Assembly (NCBI RefSeq): GCF_009733795.1
Contig: NZ_WNXX01000006.1
Span: forward strand, 149,008 to 213,007
Length of the DNA stretch: 64,000 nucleotides
Direction of reading: 5' to 3'
Source: Actinotalea caeni
Lineage (GTDB): Bacteria; Actinomycetota; Actinomycetes; Actinomycetales; Beutenbergiaceae
Numbering within the stretch: position 1 is the stretch's first letter; each line of letters begins with the position of its first letter. Under the pieces are notes generated by a model. It did not search any database. It was not told the DNA's origin and saw only the letters and a program-made list of their open reading frames with translations. Below, in pieces: positions 48,895 to 59,084 of this stretch. Made by a program: the position numbers and the translations under genes.

Positions 48895-49698
48895 TCAGCG
48901 GTGACCGCTGCGCTGCTCGGAGAGCCCGTCCCGGTCGGCCCGGTCCGCCGGGTCGGTCTGCTCGTCCGTGCCGGTGCCGGTGCCGGTGCCGTCGACGTCG
49001 TCGCTCGGGCGGGCGTCACGCCGCTCGCGCTGGGGCTCGAACCGGTACCCCACGTTGCGGACGGTGCCGATCATCGAGTCGTGCTCGGGTCCGAGCTTCG
49101 CGCGCAGCCGCCGCACGTGCACGTCGACCGTGCGCGTGCCGCCGAAGTAGTCGTAGCCCCACACCTCCTGCAGCAGCTGCGCCCGGGTGAACACCCGGCC
49201 CGGGTGCTGCGAGAGGTACTTGAGGAGCTCGAACTCCTTGTAGGTGAGGTCGAGCGCACGCCCGCGCAGCCGGGCCGTGTAGCCGCCGGCGTCGATGCGC
49301 AGCTCGCCCGCCTCGATCTCCTCGACCTCGTTCTCTGCGGGGGAGACGTGGCCGCGGTCGATCGCCAGCCGCAGCCGGGCGTCCAGCTCCGCGGGCCCGG
49401 CATCGGCGAGCACGACGTCGTCCATGCCCCAGTCGACGCCCACGACCGGCAGCCCGCCCTCGGTCAGCACGAGCAGCAGCGGCACGTCGATGCCGGTGGA
49501 GCGCATCAGCTGGCACGTCGAGCGCGCGCGTGCCAGGTCGCGCCGGCCGTCGACCAGGACCGCGTCGGACTCCGGCGCGTCGAGCAGCGCCGAGGGCTCC
49601 AGCGGCACCACCCGCACGCGATGCGGCAGCAGAGCCAGGGCGCCGAGCACCTGCGCCGACCCACCTGGCTCCGAGGTAAGCATCAGCAGATCCGCCAT
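48895..49698 (-). CDS. glnR: Global nitrogen regulator GlnR (orphan OmpR-type response regulator)
   Basis: A 267-residue regulator very close to Streptomyces GlnR. The atypical receiver ([60 protein letters not shown]) is followed by an OmpR-type winged helix containing [40 protein letters not shown] and [20 protein letters not shown]. It activates or represses nitrogen-assimilation genes. ATG 49698 follows GGGAGGAAG, with TAGACT further upstream as -10. The C-terminal tail is long, acidic and includes a Gly-Thr repeat encoded by a hexanucleotide repeat. Confidence 0.93.
   Translation of the reverse strand: MADLLMLTSEPGGSAQVLGALALLPHRVRVVPLEPSALLDAPESDAVLVDGRRDLARARSTCQLMRSTGIDVPLLLVLTEGGLPVVGVDWGMDDVVLADAGPAELDARLRLAIDRGHVSPAENEVEEIEAGELRIDAGGYTARLRGRALDLTYKEFELLKYLSQHPGRVFTRAQLLQEVWGYDYFGGTRTVDVHVRRLRAKLGPEHDSMIGTVRNVGYRFEPQRERRDARPSDDVDGTGTGTGTDEQTDPADRADRDGLSEQRSGHR
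48968..48991. repeat. Hexanucleotide CCGGTG repeat inside glnR
   Basis: About four units of GTGCCG/CCGGTG encode GTGTGTGT in the C-terminal tail of GlnR. The tract could vary in copy number without shifting the frame. Confidence 0.8.
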
Positions 49699-49828
49699 GC
49701 GTCTTCCTCCCGCACCAGTCGTCGCAGTCTAGAGCCCCGGCGTGCCGGGCGACTCCGGGTAGGTTGAGCGCTGGACGGCGCAGCGCGCGTGGACGCGTCG
49801 TCGACTCGGTCGAGGGGTTGGGCTGGCG

Positions 49829-50560
49829 ATGATCAGGGGTGCCTTCCGCAGCGTCGTGACGGCGACCGCCGCCGCCGGCGTCGGCATCACCGCGTTCGGC
49901 GAGCGGCCCCTCCTCGTCGGCACCGTGCTCGGCGTGTCGGCCCTGTTCTCGGTCGGCTGGCCGAGCCTTCTCGGGCTCCCCACACGTCGGGGTGCGGTCG
50001 CCGTCCTGCTGCTCACCGCGGCGAGCGCGGTGGCGGTCGTCGAGCTGACCGCGGACGTCGCGTGGCTGGCGCTCGTGCTGGCCGGCGCGGTGCTCGCGGG
50101 GTTCGTGCACGAGCTCGCGCGACGCGACGGCCGGCCCCGTCTCGTGGAGTCGGTCTCCGGCATGGTCGCCGGCAGCGTCGTCGTCGTCTCCGCCGCCGGG
50201 TGGCTCGCGCTCGGCACCGGCGGCGCCCAGGTGGCGCTGCTGCTCACCGGTGCGGTGACGCTGGCCGCGGCCTCGGCGGTGATGGCGATCCCGCTGCCCT
50301 CGCCCTACTCCTCGGTGCTGACGATCACGCTGACGGCGCTCGTCGGCGTCGGCGTCGGCTATCTGCTGGTGACGGTCGGCATGACCACCGGCGTGCTGGT
50401 CGGCCTCGCGGCGGGCCTCCTCACCGCGACCGTGCACCACCTGTTCGGGCAGTTCCCCGCCTCCGGCCGGCTCTGGCCCGCGATCTCGGCCGCGATGCTC
50501 GCGGTGGCCGTCAGCGGGCTGCCTGTCTACGTCGTCGGCCGGGTCCTCCTCGTCACCTGA
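49829..50560 (+). CDS. Polytopic membrane protein, unknown function
   Basis: A 243-residue protein with about seven predicted membrane helices, starting IRGAFRSVVTATAAAGVGIT and containing two glycine/alanine-rich repeats. A cytoplasmic loop has HELARRDGRPRLVESVSGMV. No transporter signature is clear; a remote similarity to FUSC-like proteins is possible but not firm. It is divergent from glnR, sharing a 130-bp promoter region, and precedes the nitrobindin-like gene by 32 nt. Confidence 0.68.
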   Translation: MIRGAFRSVVTATAAAGVGITAFGERPLLVGTVLGVSALFSVGWPSLLGLPTRRGAVAVLLLTAASAVAVVELTADVAWLALVLAGAVLAGFVHELARRDGRPRLVESVSGMVAGSVVVVSAAGWLALGTGGAQVALLLTGAVTLAAASAVMAIPLPSPYSSVLTITLTALVGVGVGYLLVTVGMTTGVLVGLAAGLLTATVHHLFGQFPASGRLWPAISAAMLAVAVSGLPVYVVGRVLLVT

Positions 50561-50592
50561 CCGGTACCGCCGCCTCGTCGTAGGCTCACGAC

Positions 50593-51180
50593 GTGACGTT
50601 CTCCTTCCCCGAGGGGCTGGCCCCGGAGGTCTACCCGCTCGCCTGGCTCGTCGGAGGCTGGCGCGGCCCGGGCTTCCTCGAGTACCCCGACATCCCCAAG
50701 CGCCCGATCGTCTCCGAGGTCACCTTCGACCACGACGGCGGCCCGTACCTGCTGTACCGGGCGACCACGTGGCTGCTCGACGGCGAGCTCGACTCGATCG
50801 AGGAGCGTGTCGACCTCGACACGCTGCGCCCGGGGCAGCTGTGGTCGAGCGAGTCCGGCTACTGGCGGGTGACCCCGCGCCCGCCGGACGACGCGAGCGC
50901 GCTCACCGAGCAGCCCTCCGCGCCCGGGACCGTACCGAGCGAGATCGAGGTGCTGCTCGCCGACCCCAGCGGGCACGTGTCGGTGTACCTCGGGCAGGCG
51001 CAGGGCCCGCGCGTGGAGCTGGCGACCGACGTCGTCGCGCGCACGAACTTCGGCGCGGAGGTCACCGCCGCCAGCCGCATCTACGGCCTCGTGCAGAGCG
51101 AGCTGTTCTGGGCGTGGGACCTCGCCGCCTTCGGGCACGAGCTGCAGTCCTACGCCTCCGGGCGGCTGCAGCGGCTGTGA
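50593..51180 (+). CDS. FABP/nitrobindin-like heme-binding beta-barrel protein
   Basis: A 195-residue protein with the nitrobindin (DUF1794/THAP4-like) fold. It opens with PLAWLVGGWRGPGFLEYPD, the G-x-W-x-G-x-G motif of these beta-barrels, continues with antiparallel strands and ends with the tail FGHELQSYASGRLQR, where a histidine may ligate heme. Members bind heme and convert peroxynitrite or NO species. GTG 50593 follows TAGGCT (50581-50586) by exactly 6 nt, which predicts a leaderless mRNA. Confidence 0.85.
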   Translation: MTFSFPEGLAPEVYPLAWLVGGWRGPGFLEYPDIPKRPIVSEVTFDHDGGPYLLYRATTWLLDGELDSIEERVDLDTLRPGQLWSSESGYWRVTPRPPDDASALTEQPSAPGTVPSEIEVLLADPSGHVSVYLGQAQGPRVELATDVVARTNFGAEVTAASRIYGLVQSELFWAWDLAAFGHELQSYASGRLQRL

Positions 51181-51229
51181 GCGCGGCCGGTCGCAGGAAT
51201 GCCCACGACGCGCGGGCGTTGAGGACGGT

Positions 51230-52324
51230 ATGAGCTCTCCGTTGCTGACCAGGCCGGGCGCGGTCCCCGCGGGCGGACCCGACGAGGGCGTCGCCGCGCA
51301 CTACGGCGACCCGGTGGCCGAGCAGCGCGCGCTCGAGCGCGGCATCGGCGTCACCGACCTGTCCCACCTCGGGGTCGCGGCCGTCACCGGCCCGGACCGG
51401 CTCACCTGGCTGCACTCGCTCGCCAGCCAGCAGCTGGCCGACCTGGCGCCGCTGGTCCCGACCGAGATGCTGCTGCTCGACCCGCAGGGGCACGTCCAGC
51501 ACGCCGCGGCGGTGCTCGACGACGGCACCACGACCTGGCTGGTCACCGAGCGCGACGGCGTCGGGCCGCTGGTCGCGTTCCTCGACTCGATGCGGTTCAT
51601 GCTGCGCGTCGAGGTCCGCGAGGTCGACGAGCTCGCGGTGCTCGGCACGCACGGCGACGGGCCCGGGCTGCGGCTGCCCGACGGGGAGGAGCCGCTGCGC
51701 TGGCTCGACCCCTGGCCGCGGGTCGCGGACAGCTCGACCGCGTACGGCCCCACCACCGGCCACCCCGGCGAGCAGCGCTCGGCCGCCTGGTGGCTCGTCC
51801 CGCGGGACCGGCTCGAGGCGGTCGTCGACGCCGCCACCGCCGCGGGCGCCCGGCTCGCCGGCGTCTGGGCGTGGGAGGCGCTGCGGGTCGCCGCCTGGCG
51901 GCCGCGGCTGGCCCGTGAGGTCGACGAGCGCACGCTGCCGCACGAGCTCGACTGGCTCCGCACCGCCGTCCACCTCACCAAGGGCTGCTACCGCGGCCAG
52001 GAGACGGTCGCGAAGCTGTTCAACCTCGGCAAGCCGCCGCGGCGGCTCGTCGCGCTGCACATCGACGGCTCCGACCACCTGATCCCCGAGGTCGGTGCGG
52101 CGGTCATGGCCGGGGAGCGGGAGGTCGGCAGGCTCACCTCGGTCGCGCGGCACCACGACCTCGGACCCATCGGGCTGGCGGTCGTCAAGCGTTCGCTCGA
52201 CCCGACCCTGGAGCTCGTGGTCGACGGCGTCGCGGCCGCGCAGGAGACGATCGTCTCGCCCGACGGCGTCGGGACCGGACGCCCCGACCCGATCGACCGC
52301 GCGGGGCTGCGCCGCCGCCCCTAG
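51230..52324 (+). CDS. ygfZ: Folate-binding YgfZ-family protein
   Basis: A 364-residue member of the YgfZ/GcvT fold that helps assemble or repair Fe-S clusters using folate. The family signature K-G-C-Y-x-G-Q-E is present as HLTKGCYRGQETVAKLFNLG; the N-terminal part has DLSHLGVAAVTGPDRLTWLH and the C-terminal domain GREVGRLTS-type sequence (AGEREVGRLTSVARHHDLGP). Length is standard. ATG 51230 follows GAGGACGGT. It precedes the DUF2516 gene, a linkage often seen in actinobacteria. Confidence 0.93.
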   Translation: MSSPLLTRPGAVPAGGPDEGVAAHYGDPVAEQRALERGIGVTDLSHLGVAAVTGPDRLTWLHSLASQQLADLAPLVPTEMLLLDPQGHVQHAAAVLDDGTTTWLVTERDGVGPLVAFLDSMRFMLRVEVREVDELAVLGTHGDGPGLRLPDGEEPLRWLDPWPRVADSSTAYGPTTGHPGEQRSAAWWLVPRDRLEAVVDAATAAGARLAGVWAWEALRVAAWRPRLAREVDERTLPHELDWLRTAVHLTKGCYRGQETVAKLFNLGKPPRRLVALHIDGSDHLIPEVGAAVMAGEREVGRLTSVARHHDLGPIGLAVVKRSLDPTLELVVDGVAAAQETIVSPDGVGTGRPDPIDRAGLRRRP

Positions 52325-52379
52325 CGCGGCACCGGAGCGGCCCCGGCGATCCCACACAGCGGTGGCGTACGCTGCTCGG

Positions 52380-52712
52380 GTGAGCGCGATCGGCCTGCTG
52401 CAGATGTATCTGTTCCTGGGCCTCTCGCTCGTGGGCGTGGCGCTGGAGATCTGGGCGCTGATCCACGCGGCCCGCACGCCCGCCCCCAGCTTCGAGGCGG
52501 CCGACAAGCGCACGAAGACCTTCTGGGCGGCCGTGCTCGCCGGTGCGGTGCTCGTCGGGTTCCTCGGCATCCCGCCGCCGATCGGCGTCTCGCCGCTGCC
52601 GGTCCTGTTCGTGCTGATCGCCGTCGTCCCCGCCGGCGTCTACCTCGCCGACGTGCGCCCCGCCGTGGACCGCTACTCGGGTCGCGGGCGCCGCGACGGA
52701 TCGCGCTGGTGA
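52380..52712 (+). CDS. DUF2516-family small membrane protein
   Basis: A 110-residue protein with three predicted membrane helices, opening IGLLQMYLFLGLSLVGVALE and a loop [20 protein letters not shown], matching the actinobacterial DUF2516 family of unknown function. GTG 52380 follows TACGCT (52368-52373) by 6 nt, again a leaderless layout. Its stop overlaps the GTG of the asparaginase gene. Confidence 0.8.
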   Translation: MSAIGLLQMYLFLGLSLVGVALEIWALIHAARTPAPSFEAADKRTKTFWAAVLAGAVLVGFLGIPPPIGVSPLPVLFVLIAVVPAGVYLADVRPAVDRYSGRGRRDGSRW

Positions 52713-53677
52713 CCCCGCAGCCCCACCTGCTGCGCACCCCGCCCGGCGAGCCGCTGGCGTGGGTGGTGCGCGGCCGCGTCGCGGAGTCCGTGCACACCGG
52801 CCACCTGCTGGTCACGTCGGCCGGCGGCGACCGGCTCGTCCTCGGCGACCCCGACGCCCCGGTGCTGGCCCGCTCCTCGCTCAAGCCGCTGCAGGCGCTC
52901 GCGATGCTGCGCACGGGTGTGCGGCTCGACGACCGCCAGCTCGCGCTCGCGTGCGGCTCGCACGCCGGCACCCCCGCCCACGTCGAGGTCGCGCGCTCGG
53001 TCCTGCGCTCGGTCGGTCTCGACGACGACGCGCTGCAGAACACGCCCGACTGGCCGCTGGACCGCGAGGCGCGCTCCGCCGTCGTGCGCGCCGGCGCGGG
53101 CCCGGCGTCGATCACGCAGAACTGCTCGGGCAAGCACGCCGCGATGCTCGCGACGTGCGTCGCGGCGGGCTGGTCGACGGCGGACTACCGCTCGCCGGAC
53201 CACCCGCTGCAGCGGGCGATCGCCGAGGTGGTCGCCGAGGTCAGCGGCGTCCGGCCCGGCGAGGTGACTGTCGACGGCTGCGGCGCCCCGCTGTTCTCCG
53301 GGACGCTGCGCGGGCTGGCACGGGGGCTGAGCGCGCTCGTCGACGCCGAGCCAGGCACCCACGAGCACCGCATCGCGCACGTGATGCGCAGCCACCCCGA
53401 GCTCGTGGCGGGCGAGGGCCGCGTCGACACCGAGGCGATGCGCACGGTGCCGGGGCTCGTCGTCAAGGGTGGCGCCGAGGGCGTGCTCGCCGCCGCGCTG
53501 CCCGGCGGCCGCGCCGTCGTCGCGAAGGTCGCCGACGGCAGCCAGCGGCCGGTGCCGGTGGTGCTCGCCGAGGCGCTGCGGCTGCTGGGGGAGCGCGGCC
53601 CGGGGGAGTGGGCGCGCGTGCCGGTGCTCGGGCACGGCGAGCCGGTGGGCTCCGTCGTGGCGGCCTTCGGGGGCTGA
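52709..53677 (+). CDS. Asparaginase II-type (PF06089) amidohydrolase
   Basis: A 322-residue protein of the asparaginase family without the classical type I/II fold signatures: opening [20 protein letters not shown], the conserved [54 protein letters not shown] and [20 protein letters not shown]. It hydrolyses asparagine to aspartate and ammonia in characterised relatives. GTG 52709 overlaps the DUF2516 stop, and dtd follows after 4 nt, so a compact operon is likely. Confidence 0.9.
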   Translation: MTPQPHLLRTPPGEPLAWVVRGRVAESVHTGHLLVTSAGGDRLVLGDPDAPVLARSSLKPLQALAMLRTGVRLDDRQLALACGSHAGTPAHVEVARSVLRSVGLDDDALQNTPDWPLDREARSAVVRAGAGPASITQNCSGKHAAMLATCVAAGWSTADYRSPDHPLQRAIAEVVAEVSGVRPGEVTVDGCGAPLFSGTLRGLARGLSALVDAEPGTHEHRIAHVMRSHPELVAGEGRVDTEAMRTVPGLVVKGGAEGVLAAALPGGRAVVAKVADGSQRPVPVVLAEALRLLGERGPGEWARVPVLGHGEPVGSVVAAFGG

Positions 53678-53681
53678 GGGC

Positions 53682-54100
<419 letters not shown>

Positions 54101-54104
<4 letters not shown>

Positions 54105-55114
54105 CCGAGGGTCCGCGTCTCGCCCACCGCGCGGGTGAACCGGCCGGTCTCGCGCCAGGCACGGAGCCGGTCGCACGTGACGGCGGCGTAGGCGGCGGCC
54201 TCGGCGCGCAGCGACGCCGTGCTCGTGGTGAGCAGGTCGTTGCCCAGCAGCAGCTGACGACCGGCGACCAGCGTCTCGAACGTCGCCTCGTCCACCTCGG
54301 GCAGCGGCCGCACGGTCGCGTACCCGGCGCGCATCGCCGCCTCGGCGGCGTCGCCGGAGGCGGACCAGCCGCGCAGGTAGAACGCGCTGATCGCGAGGTC
54401 CAGCACGGGTGTGCCGAGGCCGGAGTCGTCGAAGTCGAACACCGCGAGTCGGCCCTCGTGCCACTTGAGGTTGCCGCCGTGCAGGTCGGCGTGGATCGGG
54501 ATGAGGTCGGCCTCGCCGATGGCGGCGTACGCCGCGCAGGCGTCGGCGAGCGCGCCGAGCACCAGCTCGGCGCCGCCGTCGGGCAGCGGCGAGGAGCTCA
54601 GCACGTCCTCGGCGCCGAACAGCGGGTCGTCATAGACCGGCAGCGACGCGCCCTCGGGCGGGTGCCACCGCTCGGCGTGCTCGTGCATCCGCGCCATCGT
54701 GGCGCCGAGCGTGTGCGCCTGCTCCTCGGAGAGGTCGGTGCCGACATCGTCGCCTGGCAGCCAGGAGGCCGCGACGACGACGACGTCGCGACCCACCTCG
54801 GCGCTGGCGACGACCGCGTGGTCCTGGCCGTCGGGTCCGAGCACCGGGTCCGGCACGGCGATGGCGGTGTCTCGCGCGAGCGCGTGCATCCACGCGTGCT
54901 GCGCCGCCAGCTGCGCGGTCGTGCTGTCGGAGTTCGTCAGCACCCGCACCGCGACGACCTCGCCCTGCGGCGTGGTCAGGCGGAACGTCGTGTTGTAGGC
55001 GTGGCTCACCAGGGCCAGGTCGGCGGCCTCCAGCCCCAGCTGGCGGGCGCCCTCGGCCGCGACCGGCCGCAGCAGCTCGACCTGGGAGTCGGCGTCGAGG
55101 TCGGCGTAGGTCAT
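54101..55114 (-). CDS. Aminoglycoside-phosphotransferase-fold kinase (homoserine kinase II/RdoA-like)
   Basis: A 337-residue kinase-like protein with the catalytic loop [20 protein letters not shown] and the metal-binding [20 protein letters not shown]; the N-lobe has [20 protein letters not shown]. It belongs to the phosphotransferase superfamily (Ser/Thr kinase RdoA, homoserine kinase type II) and should phosphorylate a small molecule or protein, substrate unknown. ATG 55114 is used. Its stop overlaps dtd. Monocistronic on the minus strand. Confidence 0.87.
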
Positions 55115-55158
55115 CGGCCCAGCGTAGGACCGGCTGACGCCGCGGGGCCGGGCGCGGC

Positions 55159-55689
55159 ATGATCGACCGCATGATCGTCGAGCTCCCCGACCGCGACGGC
55201 CCGCACGTGCACGACGGCGCCTGGGTCGCGCCCACCGCCACCCTGATCGGCGACGTCCACCTCGCCGAGGGTGCCAACGTCTGGTACGGCGCCGTCCTGC
55301 GCGGCGACGAGGACCGCATCGAGATCGGTCCCCGGTCCAACGTCCAGGACGGCTGCGTCATGCACACCGACCCCGGGCACCCGGTCCGCGTCGGCGCGGA
55401 CGTCACGATCGGGCACGGCGCGATCGTGCACGGCGCCACGATCGCCGACGGCGTGCTGATCGGGATGGGGTCGATCCTGCTCAACGGCGCCGTCATCGGC
55501 TCCGGCTCAGTCATCGGTGCGGGTGCGCTCGTGTCGGAGGGCGTCGAGATCCCGCCGAACTCGCTCGTGCTCGGGGTGCCCGGCAAGGTGCGCCGCGAGA
55601 CCACCGAGGAGGAGCGGGCCGCCGTCGCCCGCAGCGCGCCCGGCTACGTCGCGCGCGCGCAGCGGCACCGGGGAGCGACCACCCGGTGA
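55159..55689 (+). CDS. Gamma-carbonic anhydrase family protein
   Basis: A 176-residue left-handed beta-helix protein with hexapeptide repeats ([52 protein letters not shown]). Zinc-binding histidines are present in CVMHTD and GHGAIVHG. Family members include carbonic anhydrases and inactive homologues such as PaaY. ATG 55159 or 55171 are both possible; neither has a clear ribosome site. Its TGA overlaps the start of the macro-domain gene. Confidence 0.9.
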   Translation: MIDRMIVELPDRDGPHVHDGAWVAPTATLIGDVHLAEGANVWYGAVLRGDEDRIEIGPRSNVQDGCVMHTDPGHPVRVGADVTIGHGAIVHGATIADGVLIGMGSILLNGAVIGSGSVIGAGALVSEGVEIPPNSLVLGVPGKVRRETTEEERAAVARSAPGYVARAQRHRGATTR

Positions 55690-56225
55690 GCACGGGCGCG
55701 ACCATCGAGGCCGTCCAGGGCGACATCACGACCCAGCAGGTCGACGCGATCGTCAACGCGGCGAACTCCTCGCTGCTGGGCGGCGGCGGTGTCGACGGCG
55801 CCATCCACCGCGCCGCCGGCCCAGCGCTGCTGGCCGAGTGCCGGCGACTGCGCGAGGAGCGGCTCCCGGACGGGCTGCCCACCGGCCAGGCCGTCGCCAC
55901 CGGCGCGGGGAACCTCCCCGCACGCTGGGTGATCCACACGGTCGGCCCCGACCGCGGCCGCGGTCAGACCGACCCCGCGCTGCTCGCGTCCTGCTTCGCC
56001 TCCAGCCTGCAGGTCGCCGCCGACCTGGGCGCGACGTCGGTCGCGTTCCCGGCCGTCTCGGCCGGTGTCTACGGGTGGGACGTCACCGAGGTGGCGCGGG
56101 CCGCCGTCGGGACCGTCCGCGAGGTGCTCGACGACGGCCGGGCCGGCCCGGTGCGCCTGGTCCGGTTCGTGCTGTTCTCGCCCGCCGCGCTCGCGGCGTT
56201 CGACGCCGCGCTCGCGCAGGCCTGA
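55686..56225 (+). CDS. Macro-domain protein (O-acetyl-ADP-ribose deacetylase-like)
   Basis: A 179-residue macro domain that binds and hydrolyses ADP-ribose derivatives. The signature is [20 protein letters not shown], with the active loop asparagine and glycine run, followed by [32 protein letters not shown] and [20 protein letters not shown]. It resembles YmdB-type deacetylases. GTG 55686 overlaps the gamma-carbonic anhydrase stop (GTGA), implying coupled translation. Confidence 0.92.
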   Translation: MSTGATIEAVQGDITTQQVDAIVNAANSSLLGGGGVDGAIHRAAGPALLAECRRLREERLPDGLPTGQAVATGAGNLPARWVIHTVGPDRGRGQTDPALLASCFASSLQVAADLGATSVAFPAVSAGVYGWDVTEVARAAVGTVREVLDDGRAGPVRLVRFVLFSPAALAAFDAALAQA

Positions 56226-56281
56226 GGTTGCCAGGCACGCGCAGGTCGCCGGTACCCCCGCGGGCAGGGCGTGACACGCCT

Positions 56282-56298
56282 CTCCGCCTGCGGCGAAC
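56282..56298. promoter_or_regulatory. Candidate ClgR box upstream of clpC
   Basis: On the minus strand GTTCGC-N5-GCGGAG matches the ClgR consensus GTTCGC-N5-GCGAAC except at three bases. It is centred about 49 bp before the predicted start (TAGCCT at 56327-56332 as -10), a good activator position. Confidence 0.45.
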
Positions 56299-56368
56299 AC
56301 CGGCAGAACCGGGGGGTGGGCGTGGTTAGCCTTGACGAAACCCGCCCCCGCTCGTTGGGAGAAGTGTC

Positions 56369-58939
56369 ATGTTCGAGAGGTTCACGGACCGTGCTCGCCG
56401 CGTGGTCGTCCTCGCGCAAGAAGAAGCGAGGATGCTCAACCACAACTACATCGGCACCGAGCACATCCTGCTCGGGCTGATCCACGAGGGCGAGGGCATC
56501 GCCGCGAAGACGATGGAGTCCCTCAACATCTCCCTCGACGCGGTGCGGCAGCAGGTGCAGGACATCATCGGCGAGGGCCAGCAGGCCCCGGTCGGTCACA
56601 TCCCGTTCACCCCGCGCGCCAAGAAGGTGCTCGAGCTGTCGCTCCGCGAGGCGCTGCAGCTCGGCCACAACTACATCGGCACCGAGCACATCCTGCTCGG
56701 CCTCATCCGTGAGGGCGAGGGAGTCGCCGCCCAGGTGCTGACCAAGCTCGGCGCCGACCTCAACCGCGTGCGCCAGCAGGTGATCCAGCTGATCTCCGGC
56801 CACCAGGGTGGCAAGGAGGCCGTCTCGGCCGGTGGGCCCGCCGAGGGCACGCCGTCGGGCTCGGCGGTGCTCGACCAGTTCGGGCGCAACCTCACCCAGG
56901 CGGCCCGCGAGGGCAAGCTCGACCCGGTCATCATGCGCAACAAGGAGATCGAGCGCGTGATGCAGGTGCTGAGCCGTCGCACCAAGAACAACCCGGTGCT
57001 GATCGGTGAGCCCGGCGTCGGCAAGACCGCCGTCGTCGAGGGCCTCGCGCAGGACATCGCCCGCGGCGACGTCCCCGAGACCCTCAAGGACAAGCAGCTC
57101 TACACGCTCGACCTGGGTGCGCTGGTCGCCGGCTCGCGCTACCGCGGTGACTTCGAGGAGCGCCTCAAGAAGGTGCTCAAGGAGATCTCGACCCGCGGCG
57201 ACATCATCCTGTTCATCGACGAGATCCACACGCTCGTCGGTGCGGGTGCCGCCGAGGGTGCGATCGACGCGGCCAGCATCCTCAAGCCGAAGCTGGCCCG
57301 CGGCGAGCTGCAGACCATCGGTGCGACGACGCTGGACGAGTACCGCAAGTACATCGAGAAGGACGCCGCGCTCGAGCGCCGCTTCCAGCCGATCCAGGTC
57401 GCGGAGCCGACGCTCACGCACACGATCGAGATCCTCAAGGGTCTGCGCGACCGGTACGAGGCGCACCACCGCGTCACGATCACCGACAGCGCGATCGTCG
57501 CGGCCGCGAACCTCGCCGACCGCTACGTCAACGACCGCTTCCTGCCGGACAAGGCGATCGACCTGATCGACGAGGCCGGCGCCCGGCTGCGCATCCGTCG
57601 TATGACGGCGCCGCCGGAGCTGCGCGAGCTCGACGAGAAGATCGCCGAGGCCAAGCGCAGCAAGGAGTCGGCGATCGACGACCAGGACTTCGAGCGCGCC
57701 GCGCGGCTGCGTGACGAGGAGAAGCGCCTCGTCGCCGAGCGTGCCGAGAAGGAGAAGGCCTGGCGCAACGGCGACATGGACAACGTCGCCGAGGTCGACG
57801 AGGAGCTGATCGCGGAGGTGCTCGCCGCCTCGACCGGCATCCCGGTCTTCAAGCTCACCGAGGAGGAGTCCAGCCGGCTGCTCCGCATGGAGGACGAGCT
57901 GCACAAGCGCGTCATCGGCCAGGACGAGGCCGTCAAGGCGCTGTCGCAGGCGATCCGTCGCACGCGTGCGGGCCTCAAGGACCCGCGCCGCCCGGGTGGT
58001 TCGTTCATCTTCGCCGGCCCGACCGGCGTCGGGAAGACCGAGCTGGCGCGCGCGCTGGCCGAGTTCCTCTTCGGCGACGAGGACTCCCTCATCCAGCTGG
58101 ACATGAGCGAGTTCGCCGAGAAGCACACGGTCTCGCGGCTGTTCGGCTCCCCGCCCGGCTACGTCGGCTACGAGGAGGGTGGCCAGCTCACCGAGAAGGT
58201 GCGCCGTCGGCCGTTCTCCGTGGTGCTGTTCGACGAGGTGGAGAAGGCCCACGCGGACATCTTCAACTCGCTGCTGCAGATCCTGGAGGAGGGCAAGCTC
58301 ACCGACTCCCAGGGTCGTCAGGTGGACTTCAAGAACACCGTCATCATCATGACGACGAACCTGGGCACCCGGGACATCAGCAAGGGTCTGCTCACCGGCT
58401 TCCAGGCCGGCGGCGACCTGTCGACGAGCTACGACCGCATGAAGGTCAAGGTCAACGACGAGCTGAAGCAGCACTTCCGCCCGGAGTTCCTCAACCGCGT
58501 GGACGACGTCATCGTCTTCCCGCAGCTCGGCAAGGACGAGATCTTCCAGATCGTCGACCTGATGATCGCGCGCCTGGCCAAGCGGCTCGCGGACAAGGAC
58601 ATGCAGATCGAGCTCACGCCCGCGGCCAAGGAGCTGCTGGCCGAGCGCGGGTTCGACCCGGTGCTGGGTGCGCGGCCGCTGCGCCGCGCGATCCAGCGCG
58701 AGATCGAGGACCAGCTGTCCGAGAAGATCCTCTACGGCGAGCTGAAGAGCGGCCAGAAGGTCGTCGTCGACGCCGAGGGCGAGGGTCTGCTGGGCGAGTT
58801 CACGTTCGCGGGCGTCGCCAAGGACGTCACGACCGAGGACGCCCCGGTCGAGGACGCCGAGATCGAGCCGGTCGGCGTGGGCGCGGCCACCACCGACGCC
58901 CCGCCGTCGAGCACCGGCGAGGCGCGCGGCACCGCGTGA
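56369..58939 (+). CDS. clpC: ATP-dependent Clp protease ATP-binding subunit ClpC
   Basis: An 856-residue Hsp100 unfoldase that feeds proteins to ClpP. Layout: N-domain with two Clp_N repeats ([40 protein letters not shown]), AAA1 with Walker [12 protein letters not shown], a middle UVR-type region ([17 protein letters not shown]), AAA2 with Walker [12 protein letters not shown] and the C-terminal D2-small domain. The ClpP-docking tripeptide, usually LGF, reads T676-G-F ([10 protein letters not shown]). ATG 56369 follows GGGAGAAG. A 16-bp hairpin terminates it. Confidence 0.97.
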   Translation: MFERFTDRARRVVVLAQEEARMLNHNYIGTEHILLGLIHEGEGIAAKTMESLNISLDAVRQQVQDIIGEGQQAPVGHIPFTPRAKKVLELSLREALQLGHNYIGTEHILLGLIREGEGVAAQVLTKLGADLNRVRQQVIQLISGHQGGKEAVSAGGPAEGTPSGSAVLDQFGRNLTQAAREGKLDPVIMRNKEIERVMQVLSRRTKNNPVLIGEPGVGKTAVVEGLAQDIARGDVPETLKDKQLYTLDLGALVAGSRYRGDFEERLKKVLKEISTRGDIILFIDEIHTLVGAGAAEGAIDAASILKPKLARGELQTIGATTLDEYRKYIEKDAALERRFQPIQVAEPTLTHTIEILKGLRDRYEAHHRVTITDSAIVAAANLADRYVNDRFLPDKAIDLIDEAGARLRIRRMTAPPELRELDEKIAEAKRSKESAIDDQDFERAARLRDEEKRLVAERAEKEKAWRNGDMDNVAEVDEELIAEVLAASTGIPVFKLTEEESSRLLRMEDELHKRVIGQDEAVKALSQAIRRTRAGLKDPRRPGGSFIFAGPTGVGKTELARALAEFLFGDEDSLIQLDMSEFAEKHTVSRLFGSPPGYVGYEEGGQLTEKVRRRPFSVVLFDEVEKAHADIFNSLLQILEEGKLTDSQGRQVDFKNTVIIMTTNLGTRDISKGLLTGFQAGGDLSTSYDRMKVKVNDELKQHFRPEFLNRVDDVIVFPQLGKDEIFQIVDLMIARLAKRLADKDMQIELTPAAKELLAERGFDPVLGARPLRRAIQREIEDQLSEKILYGELKSGQKVVVDAEGEGLLGEFTFAGVAKDVTTEDAPVEDAEIEPVGVGAATTDAPPSSTGEARGTA

Positions 58940-58958
58940 CCGCAGCGCGCTGAACGAC

Positions 58959-58996
58959 CCGAGGGTCGCCGTCGAGACATCGACGGCGGCCCTCGG
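58959..58996 (+). terminator. Strong hairpin after clpC
   Basis: A 16-bp stem with one G-T (58959-58974 with 58981-58996) and a 6-nt loop lies 20 nt past the clpC stop. Confidence 0.85.
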
Positions 58997-59084
58997 TGCG
59001 TCCGGGCAGGGGTCCCCACCGGTCGTGCGACCTCCACGGTCGCCCGACGCCCTACCCTGGGCGGCGTCCGGGGAAGGGGTGCAC

